A DNA stretch of 64,000 nt from Saccharopolyspora_C sp047200635 (GTDB taxonomy: Bacteria > Actinomycetota > Actinomycetes > Mycobacteriales > Pseudonocardiaceae), in contig NZ_JBJZOI010000012.1 in assembly GCF_047200635.1 (NCBI RefSeq), forward strand, positions 124,001 to 188,000, in the 5' to 3' direction. A model generated the notes under the pieces. That model was not told where the DNA came from, searched no databases, and worked only from the letters and a program-made list of their open reading frames with translations. Positions 42,494 through 52,308 of the stretch are shown here, piece after piece. Each line of letters begins with the position of its first letter. Position 1 is the first letter of the stretch. The translations under genes and the position numbers were made by a program.

Positions 42494-43306
42494 TCACCCC
42501 TCAGCCGAGAGGGTGCGGCTGGTCCGGCCGTAGTGGTCGGCGTGGTCCAGGACGTCCTGGCCGTAGTCGCGGCTCTCGTTGTAGTCGAGCAGCGCCAGCC
42601 AGAACCCGTCGGGGTCGTTCAGGTCGCCGCCGACGGTGCACAGGTAGCGGGCAGCGGCCAGCGCCGCGTCGTCGATGTCGTTCGGGTCGGCCACGCCGTC
42701 GCCGTCCGCGTCGACGGCCCAGTCCTCCCAGGTGGTCGGGATGAACTGGAGCGGCCCGATCGCCCGGTCGAAGACGGGGTCGCCGTCCAGCCTGCCGTCG
42801 TCGGTGTCCTCGATCCGCTTCACGCCGTGGCTGCCGTCCAGGGGCAGGCCGATGATGGGCACGCTCGGCCGCCCCGTCTCGTCCAGCCGCGCTCCTCCGT
42901 AACGACCGTGGCTGGACTCGACGGCGCCGATGCCCGCGAGCGTGGACCAGCTGATGCCGCAGCCCGGGTGCGTCTCCTGCACCGCGCGGGCCGCGTAGCC
43001 GTACGCCTGGAGCGCGGCGCGCGGGATGTTGAGCTCGTCGGACATGTCCTCGGCCCACGCGGCGAGCTGCAGCTGCGGCCGCTGGGCGATCGACAGCGGC
43101 GGAGCACCCGCGGGCAGCACCTGGAACGGGGGCGGTTCGACACCGCTGTCCGGGGGCGCGACGGCGGGCGGCGGGATCGCCTGCACGCTGGGCTCGGTCT
43201 GCTCCTGGCGGGAGCTCGGTGCCGTGCCGCACGAGACGAGCAGCGCGATCATCGGTACCACTCCGGCCAGCCGCCACGATCGGCGCGAGCCCAGCTGCTG
43301 CGACAC
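42494..43306 (-). CDS. Lytic transglycosylase lipoprotein (LpqU-like)
   Basis: This 270-residue protein starts MSQQLGSRRSWRLAG and has a lipobox ending at Cys26 (ALLVSC), so it is a lipoprotein. The catalytic domain (about 85-260) has the likely catalytic Glu130 in AGIGAVESSHGRYGG, then DTDDGRLDGDPVFDRAIGPL and DGVADPNDIDDAALAA. The GTG at 43306 is preferred over 43330 because AGGGAGGG sits five bases upstream. It is a paralogue of the proteins at 41520 and 34690 and probably remodels the wall at growth or division sites. Confidence 0.88.
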   Translation of the reverse strand: MSQQLGSRRSWRLAGVVPMIALLVSCGTAPSSRQEQTEPSVQAIPPPAVAPPDSGVEPPPFQVLPAGAPPLSIAQRPQLQLAAWAEDMSDELNIPRAALQAYGYAARAVQETHPGCGISWSTLAGIGAVESSHGRYGGARLDETGRPSVPIIGLPLDGSHGVKRIEDTDDGRLDGDPVFDRAIGPLQFIPTTWEDWAVDADGDGVADPNDIDDAALAAARYLCTVGGDLNDPDGFWLALLDYNESRDYGQDVLDHADHYGRTSRTLSAEG

Positions 43307-43463
43307 GAATGCCCTCCCTCTCCCGGTCACCAGTGTGCACGTGCCCGCGATCGCCCCGTCAGCGATCCGGACTTTTCGTCCAGCTCCGCGCCGGGAGACC
43401 GCGAATTCCCAGGTCCGAGGCCTCGAACGCGGAACCCGGATCTACTGTGGACGTCGATGGCGG

Positions 43464-44489
43464 TCAGCCCGCGGCGGCGGTCGAGCCCCAGTACCCGGCC
43501 CACTGCTCCGCTCCGAGCCGGTGCGGGTCGAGCCCGTCCGCCCGCGCGGCGGCCTCGGCGGCCCGGACCCGCGCGGCGAACGCGAGCGAGGCGGCCCGGA
43601 GCTCGTCCTCCGGATCACCGCCGTCCAGCCTGATCCCGGCGGCGAGGCCGAACAGGGCCGCGCCGGGCGATCCCGCCACGTCGAGGAGCTCGCGCGGCAC
43701 CCCGGCGCGATCGGCCCGGTCCACCAGCTTCGCGGCCAGCGCTGCCGCCGGCTGCCCCAGCGCGACACCGTCCACAACGGACTCGCGCTGCTTCTCCCGC
43801 TGCTTGAGCTCGTCCCAGCGCAGCTGCTGGGACTCGGCGTCGCGCACGGACTCGGCCTCGGTGAACACGTGCGGGTGCCGGGTCACGAGCTTGCCCACCA
43901 GCTCGGCGGCGACCGCGTCGACGTCGAACGGCTCGGAATCGTGCTCCGCCGCGATCCGCGCGTGGAACAGCACCTGCAGCAGCACGTCCCCGAGCTCCTC
44001 GCGCAGCGAGGCCCGGTCCCGCTGCTCGATCGCGTCGAGCAGCTCGTAGGTCTCCTCCACCAGGTAGCGGCGCAGCGAGTCGTGGTCCTGCTCCGCGTCC
44101 CAGGGACAGCCGCCGGGAGAGCGCAGCCGATCCATCACGGTCACCGCGTCCAGCAGTTCCACGCCCGTCGGCGGCCGCGAGCCCAGCACCTCGGCCCCGG
44201 CCGCGCGCAGCGCAGCGGCCTGGTCCGAGTGCAGGTCGGGGGCGAACAGCACCACCGGTTCCCGCTCGGCCCGCGCCACCAGCTCCGCGGCCGGGGGCGC
44301 ACCCGGATCACCGAGGGCCGCGGCCGTCGCGGGCGCCAGCCCCTCGGCCGCGTGCACCGCGGCGGCCCGGCGCAGCGCGGGCACCGCCGCCGCCGGAATC
44401 ACGTCCCCGAGCCGGTCGTCCACGATCACGATCGTCGAGCCCGGGAGCACCGGGCCGGTCACCTCGTCCGCCGTTCCTGCCGCACGCAT
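43464..44489 (-). CDS. mazG: MazG family nucleoside triphosphate pyrophosphohydrolase
   Basis: This 341-residue enzyme hydrolyses (d)NTPs to monophosphates, cleaning the pool of damaged nucleotides. The MazG core starts at RLRSPGGCPWDAEQDHDSL, with the metal-binding EExxE...ExxD set in VEETYELLDAIEQRDRASLR and EELGDVLLQVLFHARIA. The N-terminal 115 residues are an extra domain, as in mycobacterial MazG. It follows the SurA-like lipoprotein gene on the same strand. Confidence 0.93.
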   Translation of the reverse strand: MRAAGTADEVTGPVLPGSTIVIVDDRLGDVIPAAAVPALRRAAAVHAAEGLAPATAAALGDPGAPPAAELVARAEREPVVLFAPDLHSDQAAALRAAGAEVLGSRPPTGVELLDAVTVMDRLRSPGGCPWDAEQDHDSLRRYLVEETYELLDAIEQRDRASLREELGDVLLQVLFHARIAAEHDSEPFDVDAVAAELVGKLVTRHPHVFTEAESVRDAESQQLRWDELKQREKQRESVVDGVALGQPAAALAAKLVDRADRAGVPRELLDVAGSPGAALFGLAAGIRLDGGDPEDELRAASLAFAARVRAAEAAARADGLDPHRLGAEQWAGYWGSTAAAG

Positions 44490-44650
44490 GGAGCGATTGT
44501 CGCAACCACCGAACCTCCCCTAGCCGCAACGCCTGATCCACCCGGCCGAGCCTGCCCGCCGGGGGCACCGCGCCCCGTCCGACACACCGGCGCACCACTC
44601 CGAAAGGTGATCTTCGACGAATTCCACCCCGGACCACCGGGGCGTCGCGA

Positions 44651-45595
44651 TCAGGACCGCGAGCCGGTCTCCGGGAAGACGAAGCCGACCGTCTCGTCCT
44701 GGTTCGGAGCCGCCGACATCGCGAGCTGGTCCCAGACCCCGTAGCGGGGGCTGAGCTCGACCCCGGCCCGCTGCGCGGTGACCCGCAGCAGCTGGTCGCC
44801 GAAGGCCTGCATGCGCATCTCGTCCGCGCCGGCCGAGCTCGGGGCGGGCGGAGGAGCGCCGACGTCCCGGCGCTTGATCCGCACCACGGTCCACTGCCCG
44901 GACTGCGGCTGGAGCTGGAAGGCCATCGCGGTTCCGGGCAGCGCTCCGAACAGCGGGGTGCCCGCGGCCAGGTCCGGCACTTCCGCCGAGCGCAGCCGCT
45001 GGTCGGCGGCGGCGCCCAGCCCGGCCTGCTGGTCGGCGGTGACGACGGCGGCCGACTCCTGGTCGCCGCGAGCCATCCGCCGGGCCTTCTCCTCCGCCTC
45101 ACCGCGCGTGGTGGCGGACGAGACGTCGTAGGTGATCGCGAGGCGGTCGACGTACCCGCGACCGAGCTCGGCGGCCAGCAGCCTGCTGCGGACCACGTCG
45201 GCGAGATCGCTCTCGGTGTAGATCTGCCCGGCGCTGGCGGCCTCCGGGCCACCGGCGGCGTCGATCACCTGGCCGACCCGCCGCTCGTCGACCCGCAGGT
45301 CTTCGTCGCGGGCGGCCTGCTCGATCAGCTCGCGGCGCACCAGGTCCCCGGCGATCCGGCGCCCGAGCTCGCCGAGCTGCCCCTGCTCGGTCAGCTGCGC
45401 CTTGGCCTCCGGCTCCTTCTCCAGCACGGAGCGGTACCTGCTCTGCACCTCGTTGACCGGGATGCGCGCCTGCCCGACGAGGGCGGCGGCCCCGGCCTTG
45501 CCGGGCCCGACTCCGCACCCGGCGAGCAGGGCGCAGCAGAGCGCGATCAACGCGAGCGGGCGGACCCGGGAGATGACGGAGATCACGGGCGCCAC
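44651..45595 (-). CDS. SurA N-terminal-domain lipoprotein (putative chaperone)
   Basis: This 314-residue protein has a signal peptide ending in lipobox ALLAGC (Cys about 26). It then has a helical domain like the SurA/PrsA N-terminal chaperone (VNEVQSRYRSVLEKEPEAKA, IAGDLVRRELIEQAARDEDL). No parvulin isomerase domain is evident, but the C-terminal half keeps FQLQPQSGQWTVVRIKRRD. It probably helps exported proteins fold at the membrane. It sits 40 bases after the LCP gene in the mfd-mazG cluster. Confidence 0.82.
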   Translation of the reverse strand: MAPVISVISRVRPLALIALCCALLAGCGVGPGKAGAAALVGQARIPVNEVQSRYRSVLEKEPEAKAQLTEQGQLGELGRRIAGDLVRRELIEQAARDEDLRVDERRVGQVIDAAGGPEAASAGQIYTESDLADVVRSRLLAAELGRGYVDRLAITYDVSSATTRGEAEEKARRMARGDQESAAVVTADQQAGLGAAADQRLRSAEVPDLAAGTPLFGALPGTAMAFQLQPQSGQWTVVRIKRRDVGAPPPAPSSAGADEMRMQAFGDQLLRVTAQRAGVELSPRYGVWDQLAMSAAPNQDETVGFVFPETGSRS

Positions 45596-45635
45596 CCTCT
45601 CACGAGATCATCTCCGGGTGAACCCTCGGCGGCGG

Positions 45636-47255
45636 TCAGTTCACGCAGGGGACGCCACCAGCGGTGATCGGCTGCTCGGGGGCCTGCGCCCGCACCGGAT
45701 GCGGCCCGTCGAGCCGGATCCGCCGCGAGCCGGCGAAGTTCCGGATACCCGGGCCGTCGTAGCCGGTTCCCAGGTAGACCTCGACGGTGCCGGGCTCCAC
45801 CGCACCGCTGGTGCGCACCGTCAGCCCGCCGAGCGCATCGGCGACCTGCGCGCCCGCGTCCTCCTCACCCGCGGCCACCCGGACCGAGGAGGAGCTCGAC
45901 CTGCTCGCGTTGCCGGTGGCTCCGGTGCGGAAGCCCTCGCCGGCGAGCTCGTCGAGCACGCTCGCCGCGAGGCCGGTGACGCCGGAGGCGTTGTAGACGC
46001 TCACCGCGACCCGGGAGGGCGAGTCGCCGCTCGGTTCCGCCGAGGTGCTGGCGGGCTGCTCCTCGGGCGCCCGCTCGGCCTGCTGCCGCACGGCGCGCTC
46101 CTGCGGGGACAGCAGCAGATCGGCCACGAACTCGCGCACCTCGGTCTCGTCGGCGTGCACCTCCTCGCGCCCCGGCTCGCCGACCAGCTCGACCGGGATG
46201 GTCTGGAACTCGATGTCGCCCCCCGCGATGCCGCGCATCCGCTGGGCGAAGTCCACGACGTCCCAGCCCGCGTCGAGCGTCACGGACTTGCGCAGCGCGC
46301 CCATCAGCTCGGTCAGCTTGACCGGATCGGTCAGCGTCCCCGCCGAGAGGATCTTGTTGGCGAGCCCGGACAGGAAGACCTGCTGGCGCACCACGCGGTC
46401 GAGATCACCGCGCAGCAGGCCGTGCCGCTGGCGCACGAAGGACAGCGCGTCCCCGCCGGAGATCGTCTGCGGACCTGCGTCGAACACGGCGCCCGAGTAC
46501 TCGTGGTCGTCGACGGGCTCGTTCAGGCACACCTCGACGCCGTCCACGGCCTTGGTGATCTCGTAGAACCCGAGCAGGTTCACCTCGGCGTAGTGGTCGA
46601 CGGTGACCCCGGAGAGCTCCTCGATGGTCTCGACGAGGAACTTCTGCCCGGCGGTGCGGGCCTGCCGCTCGCGCTCGCCCGGATCGGCGACGCCGTCCTG
46701 CTCCAGCTGCCGCAGGGTCGCGACCCGCTCGGTGTTGTACGCCTCGGTGAGCAGGTGCTCGCCGTAGCCGTGGCCGAGCCGCACCCGGGTGTCGCGCGGG
46801 AAGGACACCGCGCTCGCCCGCTCCCCGCCGTTGGGGATGCGCATCAGGATCATGGTGTCGGTGAGGTTGCCGCTCTCCGCGGTGGTGCGCAGCTCGCGCA
46901 GCACCTCCTCGGGAAGCGGATTGCCCTGCGCGTCGGTGCGGGCGTCGTTGCCGACCAGCAGCACGTCCACCGCGCCGTCGGGAGCGCTGACCCCGCCGCG
47001 GATCACGTCGCTGCTGGCGAGCCCGCCGCTCCAGCCGTTCAACTCGGTCCAGGCGTAGGCGCTGCCGCCGAGCACCGCCACGGACAGCAGCGCGATCAGG
47101 GCGCGCCCGATGATCCTCCCGGCGCGGCGCCGCCCGCTCGGGCGCGGCGATCGCCGCGGCGAGCCGCGGCGCCGGACGGTGGTCGATTCACCGGGGCGGG
47201 ACGGCCCCGGAGGTCGCGGTGATCCCGGTCGCTGCGGTCCCCTCGCACGATCCAC
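45636..47255 (-). CDS. LytR-CpsA-Psr (LCP) family wall ligase with LytR_C domain
   Basis: This 539-residue protein attaches glycopolymers such as arabinogalactan or teichoic acids to peptidoglycan. A basic N-terminus and one membrane helix (about 48-70) precede the LCP domain: VDVLLVGNDARTD, DTMILMRIPNGG, SAVSFPRDTRV and FVRQRHGLLRGDLDRVVRQQ, with the conserved Arg and Asp residues. A C-terminal LytR_C domain (about 425-515) begins VAVSVYNASGVTGLA. The GTG at 47255 is chosen for GGGGAGGGG seven bases upstream, shortening the open frame by 21 codons. Confidence 0.92.
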   Translation of the reverse strand: MDRARGPQRPGSPRPPGPSRPGESTTVRRRGSPRRSPRPSGRRRAGRIIGRALIALLSVAVLGGSAYAWTELNGWSGGLASSDVIRGGVSAPDGAVDVLLVGNDARTDAQGNPLPEEVLRELRTTAESGNLTDTMILMRIPNGGERASAVSFPRDTRVRLGHGYGEHLLTEAYNTERVATLRQLEQDGVADPGERERQARTAGQKFLVETIEELSGVTVDHYAEVNLLGFYEITKAVDGVEVCLNEPVDDHEYSGAVFDAGPQTISGGDALSFVRQRHGLLRGDLDRVVRQQVFLSGLANKILSAGTLTDPVKLTELMGALRKSVTLDAGWDVVDFAQRMRGIAGGDIEFQTIPVELVGEPGREEVHADETEVREFVADLLLSPQERAVRQQAERAPEEQPASTSAEPSGDSPSRVAVSVYNASGVTGLAASVLDELAGEGFRTGATGNASRSSSSSVRVAAGEEDAGAQVADALGGLTVRTSGAVEPGTVEVYLGTGYDGPGIRNFAGSRRIRLDGPHPVRAQAPEQPITAGGVPCVN

Positions 47256-47503
47256 GCCTCGTCCCCTCCCCTGCCGGCAGAACCAGGCGGCACGTCGATC
47301 GGCGAGACCACCCACCAATCCAGACGCCTCGCACGCGCCGCGGTTGCCCGGGAGCGGCGAACGGCCGCCGAACGGCGGCTCGCGGGAGCCTGCCGGACGC
47401 GGGTGAACCCGGCATCACCGCCGGGTTTCCGCCGTTGAACGAGTGCTGATCATGCCCGGGCCGGATCCGGCCCGCCAGCCGCCGCGCGGGGACGGCGGTC
47501 GGA

Positions 47504-50500
47504 TCAACCCGCCGGGACGGGACGTCCGGCCAGCGAGGTGAGCAGCGCGGCGCACCACTCCAGCAACGCCTCGTCCCGCAGCGGCGGGGCGCCGATCCGC
47601 CCACCCGCGGCGCCCTCGGTCGGCCGCGGGACCGAGACCGTGCGCACCGTGGGCTTGTAGACCGCCTTCGGGTGCAGGCGCTTGAGCCGCATCTGCTGCG
47701 AGTCGGCCAGCTCCAGCGGCGCCACCCGCAGCGAGGACCCCTGCAGGGTCACCTCGGTGACCCCGTGCTCGCGGCACACCTGGCGGAACGCGGCGACCGC
47801 CAGCAGGCGCAGCACCGGTTCCGGCGGGGGCCCGTAGCGGTCCTCCAGCTCGGCGCGCACCGCGTCCAGCGCGGCCTGATCCCCGGCCGCGGCGATCTTG
47901 CGGTAGGCCTCCAGCCGCAACCGCTCCCCCGGCACGTAGTCGTGCGGGATGTGCGCGTCCACCGGCAGGTCCACCCGCACCTCGGCCAGTTCCCGCTCCA
48001 CGTCTCCGGATTCGGCGCCCGCGTGCTGCTTGAACGCCTCCACGGCCTCGCCGACCAGCCGCACGTACAGGTCGAAGCCGACGCCCGCGATGTGCCCGGA
48101 CTGCTCGGCCCCGAGGATGTTGCCCGCGCCCCGGATCTCCAGATCCTTCATCGCCACGGCCATCCCCGCGCCCAGCTCGGAGTTCTGCGCGATCGTCGCC
48201 AGCCGGTCGTGCGCGGTGTCGGTGAGCGGCTTCTCGCCCGGGTACAGGAAGTACGCGTAGCCGCGCTCCCTGGCCCGGCCGACGCGGCCGCGCAGCTGGT
48301 GCAGCTGGGAGAGCCCGAGCATGTCGGAGCGCTCCACGATCAGGGTGTTGGCGTTGGAGATGTCCAGCCCGGTCTCGACGATCGTGGTGCACACCAGCAC
48401 GTCGTGCTCGCGCTCCCAGAAACCCTGGATGATCTTCTCCAGGCGGTCCTCGTTCATCTGGCCGTGCGCGGTGACGATCCGCGCCTCCGGCACCAGCTCC
48501 CGCAACGAGCGGGCCGCCTTCTCGATCGTCGAGACCCGGTTGTGCACGAAGAACACCTGGCCGTCGCGCAGCAGCTCGCGGCGGATCGCGGCACCGACCT
48601 GCTTCTGGTCGTAGGCGCCGACGTAGGTCAGCACCGGGTGCCGCTCCTCGGGCGGCGTCAGGATGGTCGACATCTCGCGGATGCCCGCCATGCTCATCTC
48701 CAGCGTCCGCGGGATGGGCGTCGCCGACATCGTCAGCACGTCCACGTGGGTGCGCAGCGCCTTGATGTGCTCCTTGTGCTCCACGCCGAAGCGCTGCTCC
48801 TCGTCCACGATGACCAGGCCGAGGTCCTTGTACCGCACACCGGTCTGCAGCAGCCGGTGGGTGCCGATGACGATGTCCACCGAGCCGTCGGCGAGCCCGC
48901 GCACCGTCTGCTCCGACTCCTGCGGATCGGTGAACCGGGACAGGCCCTTGACCGTCACCGGGAACGAGCGCATCCGGTCGGTGAAGGTGTTCAGGTGCTG
49001 CTGGGCGAGCAGCGTCGTGGGCACCAGCACCGCGACCTGCTTGCCGTCCTGCACCGCCTTGAACGCCGCGCGCACCGCGATCTCGGTCTTGCCGTAACCG
49101 ACGTCACCGCAGATCACCCGGTCCATCGGCACCGGGCGCTGCATGTCGGCCTTGGCCTCGTCGATCGCGGCGAGCTGGTCACCGGTCTCGGTGTAGGGGA
49201 AGGCGTCCTCCAGCTCGCGCTGCCACGGGGTGTCGGCGCCGAAGGCGTGCCCCGGGGCGGACTGTCGGGCGGCGTAGAGCTGCACCAGCTCCGCCGCGAT
49301 CTCCTTGACCGCCTTGCGGGCCTTGGCCTTGGTGCTCTTCCAGTCGGAGCCGCCGAGCTTGTTCAGCGCGGGCAACTCGCCGCCCACGTAGCGGGAGATC
49401 TCGTCGAGCTGGTCGGTGGGCACGAACAGGCGGTCGCCGGGCTGACCGCGCTTGCTCGACGCGTACTCCAGCACCAGGTACTCGCGGGTCGCGCCGCCCA
49501 CGGTGCGCTGCACCATCTCCACGTACTTGCCGATGCCGTGCTGCTCGTGGACGACGAAGTCCCCCGCCTTGAGCGCCAGCGGATCGACCGCGTTGCGCCG
49601 CCGCGAGGGCATCCGGCGCATGTCCTTCGTGGAGGTGCCGCCGCGACCGCCGGTCAGGTCGGTCTCGGTGAGCACCACCAGCCCGACCCCGGGCGCCGCG
49701 AATCCGTCCTCCAGCCCGCCGCGCACCACCGTGATCATCCCGGGTTCGGGGGCGGTGCGGAGCCCGTCAGCGGCGTGGCGCACCGGCAGCTCCGCGTCCC
49801 GGAACTGCTGCACCGCGCGCTGCGCCGTGCCCTGTCCCGGCACCACCAGCACCGCGGCCCCACCGGAGGCGGTGTGCGCGCGCAGGTCGGTGAACGCGCG
49901 CTCGACCTCGCCCCGGTACGCCTCGACCTGCTTGAGGCCCAGGTGCACGACGTCGCGGTCCTCGCTGTCGCTACTGAGCTGGGTCAGCGACCACCACGGC
50001 AGCCCGATCTCCCGGGTGCGCTCCGCGACCTCGGCCAGGCCCCGGTAGGCGGCGGCCCCCAGGTCGATCGGGGCCTTGCCGCCGTCGGCGGCGACCATCC
50101 AGGAGGCCTCCAGGAACTCCTGCCCGGTGCGCACCAGGTCGGCGGCCCGCGCCCGCACCTTCTCCGGGTCGGCGAGCAGCACGTGGGTGCCCTCGGGCAC
50201 GAGCTCGGTGAGCAGCCGCATCTCCCCGTCGCACAGCGCCGGGATCAACGCCTCCATGCCCTCGACGGCCGCCCCTCCCGCGATCTTGCCGAGCATCTCG
50301 GACAGGTGCGCGTCGGCCTCGTGCTGGCGGGCCAGCTCGGCCGCGCGCTCCGCGACCTCCGGCGTGATCAGCAGCTCGCGGCAGGCCGGGGCGTGCAGCG
50401 AGGTGTCGGTGGCCTCGGGCAGGGAGCGCTGGTCGGCTACCGAGAACGGCCGGATCCCGGTGACCTCGTCGCCCCAGAACTCCACCCGCAGCGGGTGCTC

Positions 50501-51124
50501 GACGGTCGGTGGGAAGACGTCGACGATGCCGCCGCGCACGGCGAACTCACCGCGCTTCTCGACCATGTCCACGCGCTGGTAGGCGAGGCCGGCGAGGCGC
50601 TGCACCAGGTCTTCGAAGTCGTGCTCGTCACCCGGGCCGAGCCGCACCGGCGGCAGCTCGCCGAGGCCGGGGGCGATCGGCTGGATCAGGCTGCGGACCG
50701 TGGTCACCAGGACCCGGACCGGGCCCTCCGCGTGCTCCTCCGGGTGCGCGAGCCTGCGCAGCGCGGCGAGCCGCCGCCCGACCGTGTCGGCGCGCGGGGA
50801 CAACCGCTCGTGCGGCAGCGTCTCCCAGGACGGGAACACCACCACGCCGTCGGGGCCGAGCAGGCCCTCCAGCGCGGCCGCCGTCTCCTCGGCCTCGCGG
50901 CCGGTGGCGGTCACCAGCAGCACCGGGCTCGCCGCGCCGGGCCCCGCCGCCAGGGCGGCGGCGGCCAGCGGGCGCGCCGCGACCGGCCCCTCCAGCAGCA
51001 GGTGCGGGCGGCCCGCCGCCGCGACCACGGCGCCGAACGTCTCCTCCCGCAGCAGGGCGTCGAGCAGCCCGTGCAACGCGGCCGGGGTCGCATCGGTCGC
51101 CGGGGCAGCAGCAGCCTGGGTCAT
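47504..51124 (-). CDS. mfd: Transcription-repair coupling factor
   Basis: This 1206-residue translocase releases stalled RNA polymerase and recruits UvrA. The UvrB-like N-terminus has VVVFPSWETLPHERLSPRAD. The RNAP-interacting domain starts near AGDFVVHEQHGIGKYV. The SF2 motor has Walker A VICGDVGYGKTEIAVRAAF, DEEQ box VIVDEEQRFGVEHKE and motif VI QLRGRVGRARERGYAYF. The C-terminal TRCF domain precedes a variable tail. The ATG at 51124 has GAGGG six bases upstream; an in-frame extension to 51283 reads as non-coding. It neighbours mazG and the TetR gene as in mycobacteria. Confidence 0.97.
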   Translation of the reverse strand: MTQAAAAPATDATPAALHGLLDALLREETFGAVVAAAGRPHLLLEGPVAARPLAAAALAAGPGAASPVLLVTATGREAEETAAALEGLLGPDGVVVFPSWETLPHERLSPRADTVGRRLAALRRLAHPEEHAEGPVRVLVTTVRSLIQPIAPGLGELPPVRLGPGDEHDFEDLVQRLAGLAYQRVDMVEKRGEFAVRGGIVDVFPPTVEHPLRVEFWGDEVTGIRPFSVADQRSLPEATDTSLHAPACRELLITPEVAERAAELARQHEADAHLSEMLGKIAGGAAVEGMEALIPALCDGEMRLLTELVPEGTHVLLADPEKVRARAADLVRTGQEFLEASWMVAADGGKAPIDLGAAAYRGLAEVAERTREIGLPWWSLTQLSSDSEDRDVVHLGLKQVEAYRGEVERAFTDLRAHTASGGAAVLVVPGQGTAQRAVQQFRDAELPVRHAADGLRTAPEPGMITVVRGGLEDGFAAPGVGLVVLTETDLTGGRGGTSTKDMRRMPSRRRNAVDPLALKAGDFVVHEQHGIGKYVEMVQRTVGGATREYLVLEYASSKRGQPGDRLFVPTDQLDEISRYVGGELPALNKLGGSDWKSTKAKARKAVKEIAAELVQLYAARQSAPGHAFGADTPWQRELEDAFPYTETGDQLAAIDEAKADMQRPVPMDRVICGDVGYGKTEIAVRAAFKAVQDGKQVAVLVPTTLLAQQHLNTFTDRMRSFPVTVKGLSRFTDPQESEQTVRGLADGSVDIVIGTHRLLQTGVRYKDLGLVIVDEEQRFGVEHKEHIKALRTHVDVLTMSATPIPRTLEMSMAGIREMSTILTPPEERHPVLTYVGAYDQKQVGAAIRRELLRDGQVFFVHNRVSTIEKAARSLRELVPEARIVTAHGQMNEDRLEKIIQGFWEREHDVLVCTTIVETGLDISNANTLIVERSDMLGLSQLHQLRGRVGRARERGYAYFLYPGEKPLTDTAHDRLATIAQNSELGAGMAVAMKDLEIRGAGNILGAEQSGHIAGVGFDLYVRLVGEAVEAFKQHAGAESGDVERELAEVRVDLPVDAHIPHDYVPGERLRLEAYRKIAAAGDQAALDAVRAELEDRYGPPPEPVLRLLAVAAFRQVCREHGVTEVTLQGSSLRVAPLELADSQQMRLKRLHPKAVYKPTVRTVSVPRPTEGAAGGRIGAPPLRDEALLEWCAALLTSLAGRPVPAG

Positions 51125-51435
51125 CACAATCCCTCGCACCGAGAAGTCTTCGGGAACACGCGCGGATCCGGCACACCGGTCCGGCCGATCCCGCGGGCGG
51201 CGGCGCGATCGGGCCTGCTCGCCCTGGTGGACCGCGAACCGGTACGGATGGCGGGAGTCGGCGTCCAGCCTACGACTCCGCACCGACGGCGTCCGCCCGC
51301 CCCGCGTCCGCCCGGCCCGGCCGACGGCGGGGATCGCGGCTCGCCGTCAGCGGCGGGGCGGCGGCGAGCCGGGTTGCCGCCGGCGCAAGAGGACCGCTTC
51401 CCGGCGGCTCCGCGCGCACCGGCGCGACCGGGAGG
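51125..51435. other. Intergenic region between TetR and mfd genes
   Basis: No gene is visible in these 311 bp. It should contain the mfd promoter, although read-through from the TetR gene is possible. I saw no convincing terminator. Confidence 0.5.
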
Positions 51436-52125
51436 TCAGCGCCAGCTGCCGAGCTTGGGCTTGTGCTCCAGGTTGGAGAGGCCGTTCCAGGCGATGTTGA
51501 CGAGGTGGGCGGCGACCTCGTCCTTCTTCGGCTTGCGGGCCTCCAGCCACCACTGGCCGACCAGCGCGACCATGCCCACGAGCGCCTGGCTGTAGAGCGG
51601 GGCCAGCTTCGCGTCGTAGCCCTTGGCGCTGAACTGGAGCCCGAGGATGTGCTCGACCTGGCTGGCGATGTCGTTGAGCAGCGAGGAGAACGTGCCCGTC
51701 GTGCTCGCCACCGGGGAGTCCCGGACCAGGATGCGGAAGCCGTCGGTCGAGGTGTCGATGTACTCCAGCAGCGCGCCCGCCGCCTGCTCCAGCAGCGCGC
51801 GCGGGTGCCCGGCGGACAGCGCCGAGACCATCGAGTCGAGCAGCGCGCGCATCTCGCGGTCCACGACGACCGCGTAGATGCCCTCCTTGCCGCCGAAGTG
51901 CTCGTAGACGACCGGCTTGGAGACGCCCGCGCGGTGCGCGATCTCCTCGATGGAGGCCGCCTCGAAGCCCTTCTCGGCGAACAGCGCCCTGGCCACGTCG
52001 AGCAGCTGCTGGCGCCGCTCCTCGCCGGTCATCCGGACCCGGGTCGTGCGCGCCGACCGGCGCCTCGTCTCCGAGTCCGGGGAATCGCGCCTGCGCCGTG
52101 CCGCCACGTCAGCCACCTTATCCAT
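51436..52125 (-). CDS. TetR family transcriptional regulator
   Basis: This 229-residue repressor has an N-terminal HTH (RQQLLDVARALFAEKGFEAA, followed by IEEIAHRAGVSKPVVYEHFGG) after a basic 30-residue extension. The rest is a ligand-binding helical domain. The position between glmU and mfd matches the mycobacterial TetR Rv1019. It lies 183 bases downstream of the desaturase gene on the same strand, so it could also control that gene through the palindrome at 53362. The start (52125 or the GTG three codons later) is uncertain. Confidence 0.88.
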   Translation of the reverse strand: MDKVADVAARRRRDSPDSETRRRSARTTRVRMTGEERRQQLLDVARALFAEKGFEAASIEEIAHRAGVSKPVVYEHFGGKEGIYAVVVDREMRALLDSMVSALSAGHPRALLEQAAGALLEYIDTSTDGFRILVRDSPVASTTGTFSSLLNDIASQVEHILGLQFSAKGYDAKLAPLYSQALVGMVALVGQWWLEARKPKKDEVAAHLVNIAWNGLSNLEHKPKLGSWR

Positions 52126-52308
52126 GCCTTCTGCCCGCGACGCGGGCCTCTCCGGGGCTAGCCGCGGTTCGTGGAGGACGCACCGGCCGGATCGCGACAA
52201 CCCCGCCCGGGCAGCGCACGGCCCCGACCCGCGCGCCGGAGCGCGCCGACCGGGGCCGTGCCCGCGGACCTTCCCCCACCGGAACCCGGGCCTGCGCCCG
52301 GGCGACGA

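Noticed and set aside
47672..51595. A 1307-codon rightward open frame opposite mfd
   Set aside because: It is antisense to a certain gene; its sequence is Arg/His/Gly/Leu-rich with no domain, as expected for shadows in very GC-rich DNA.
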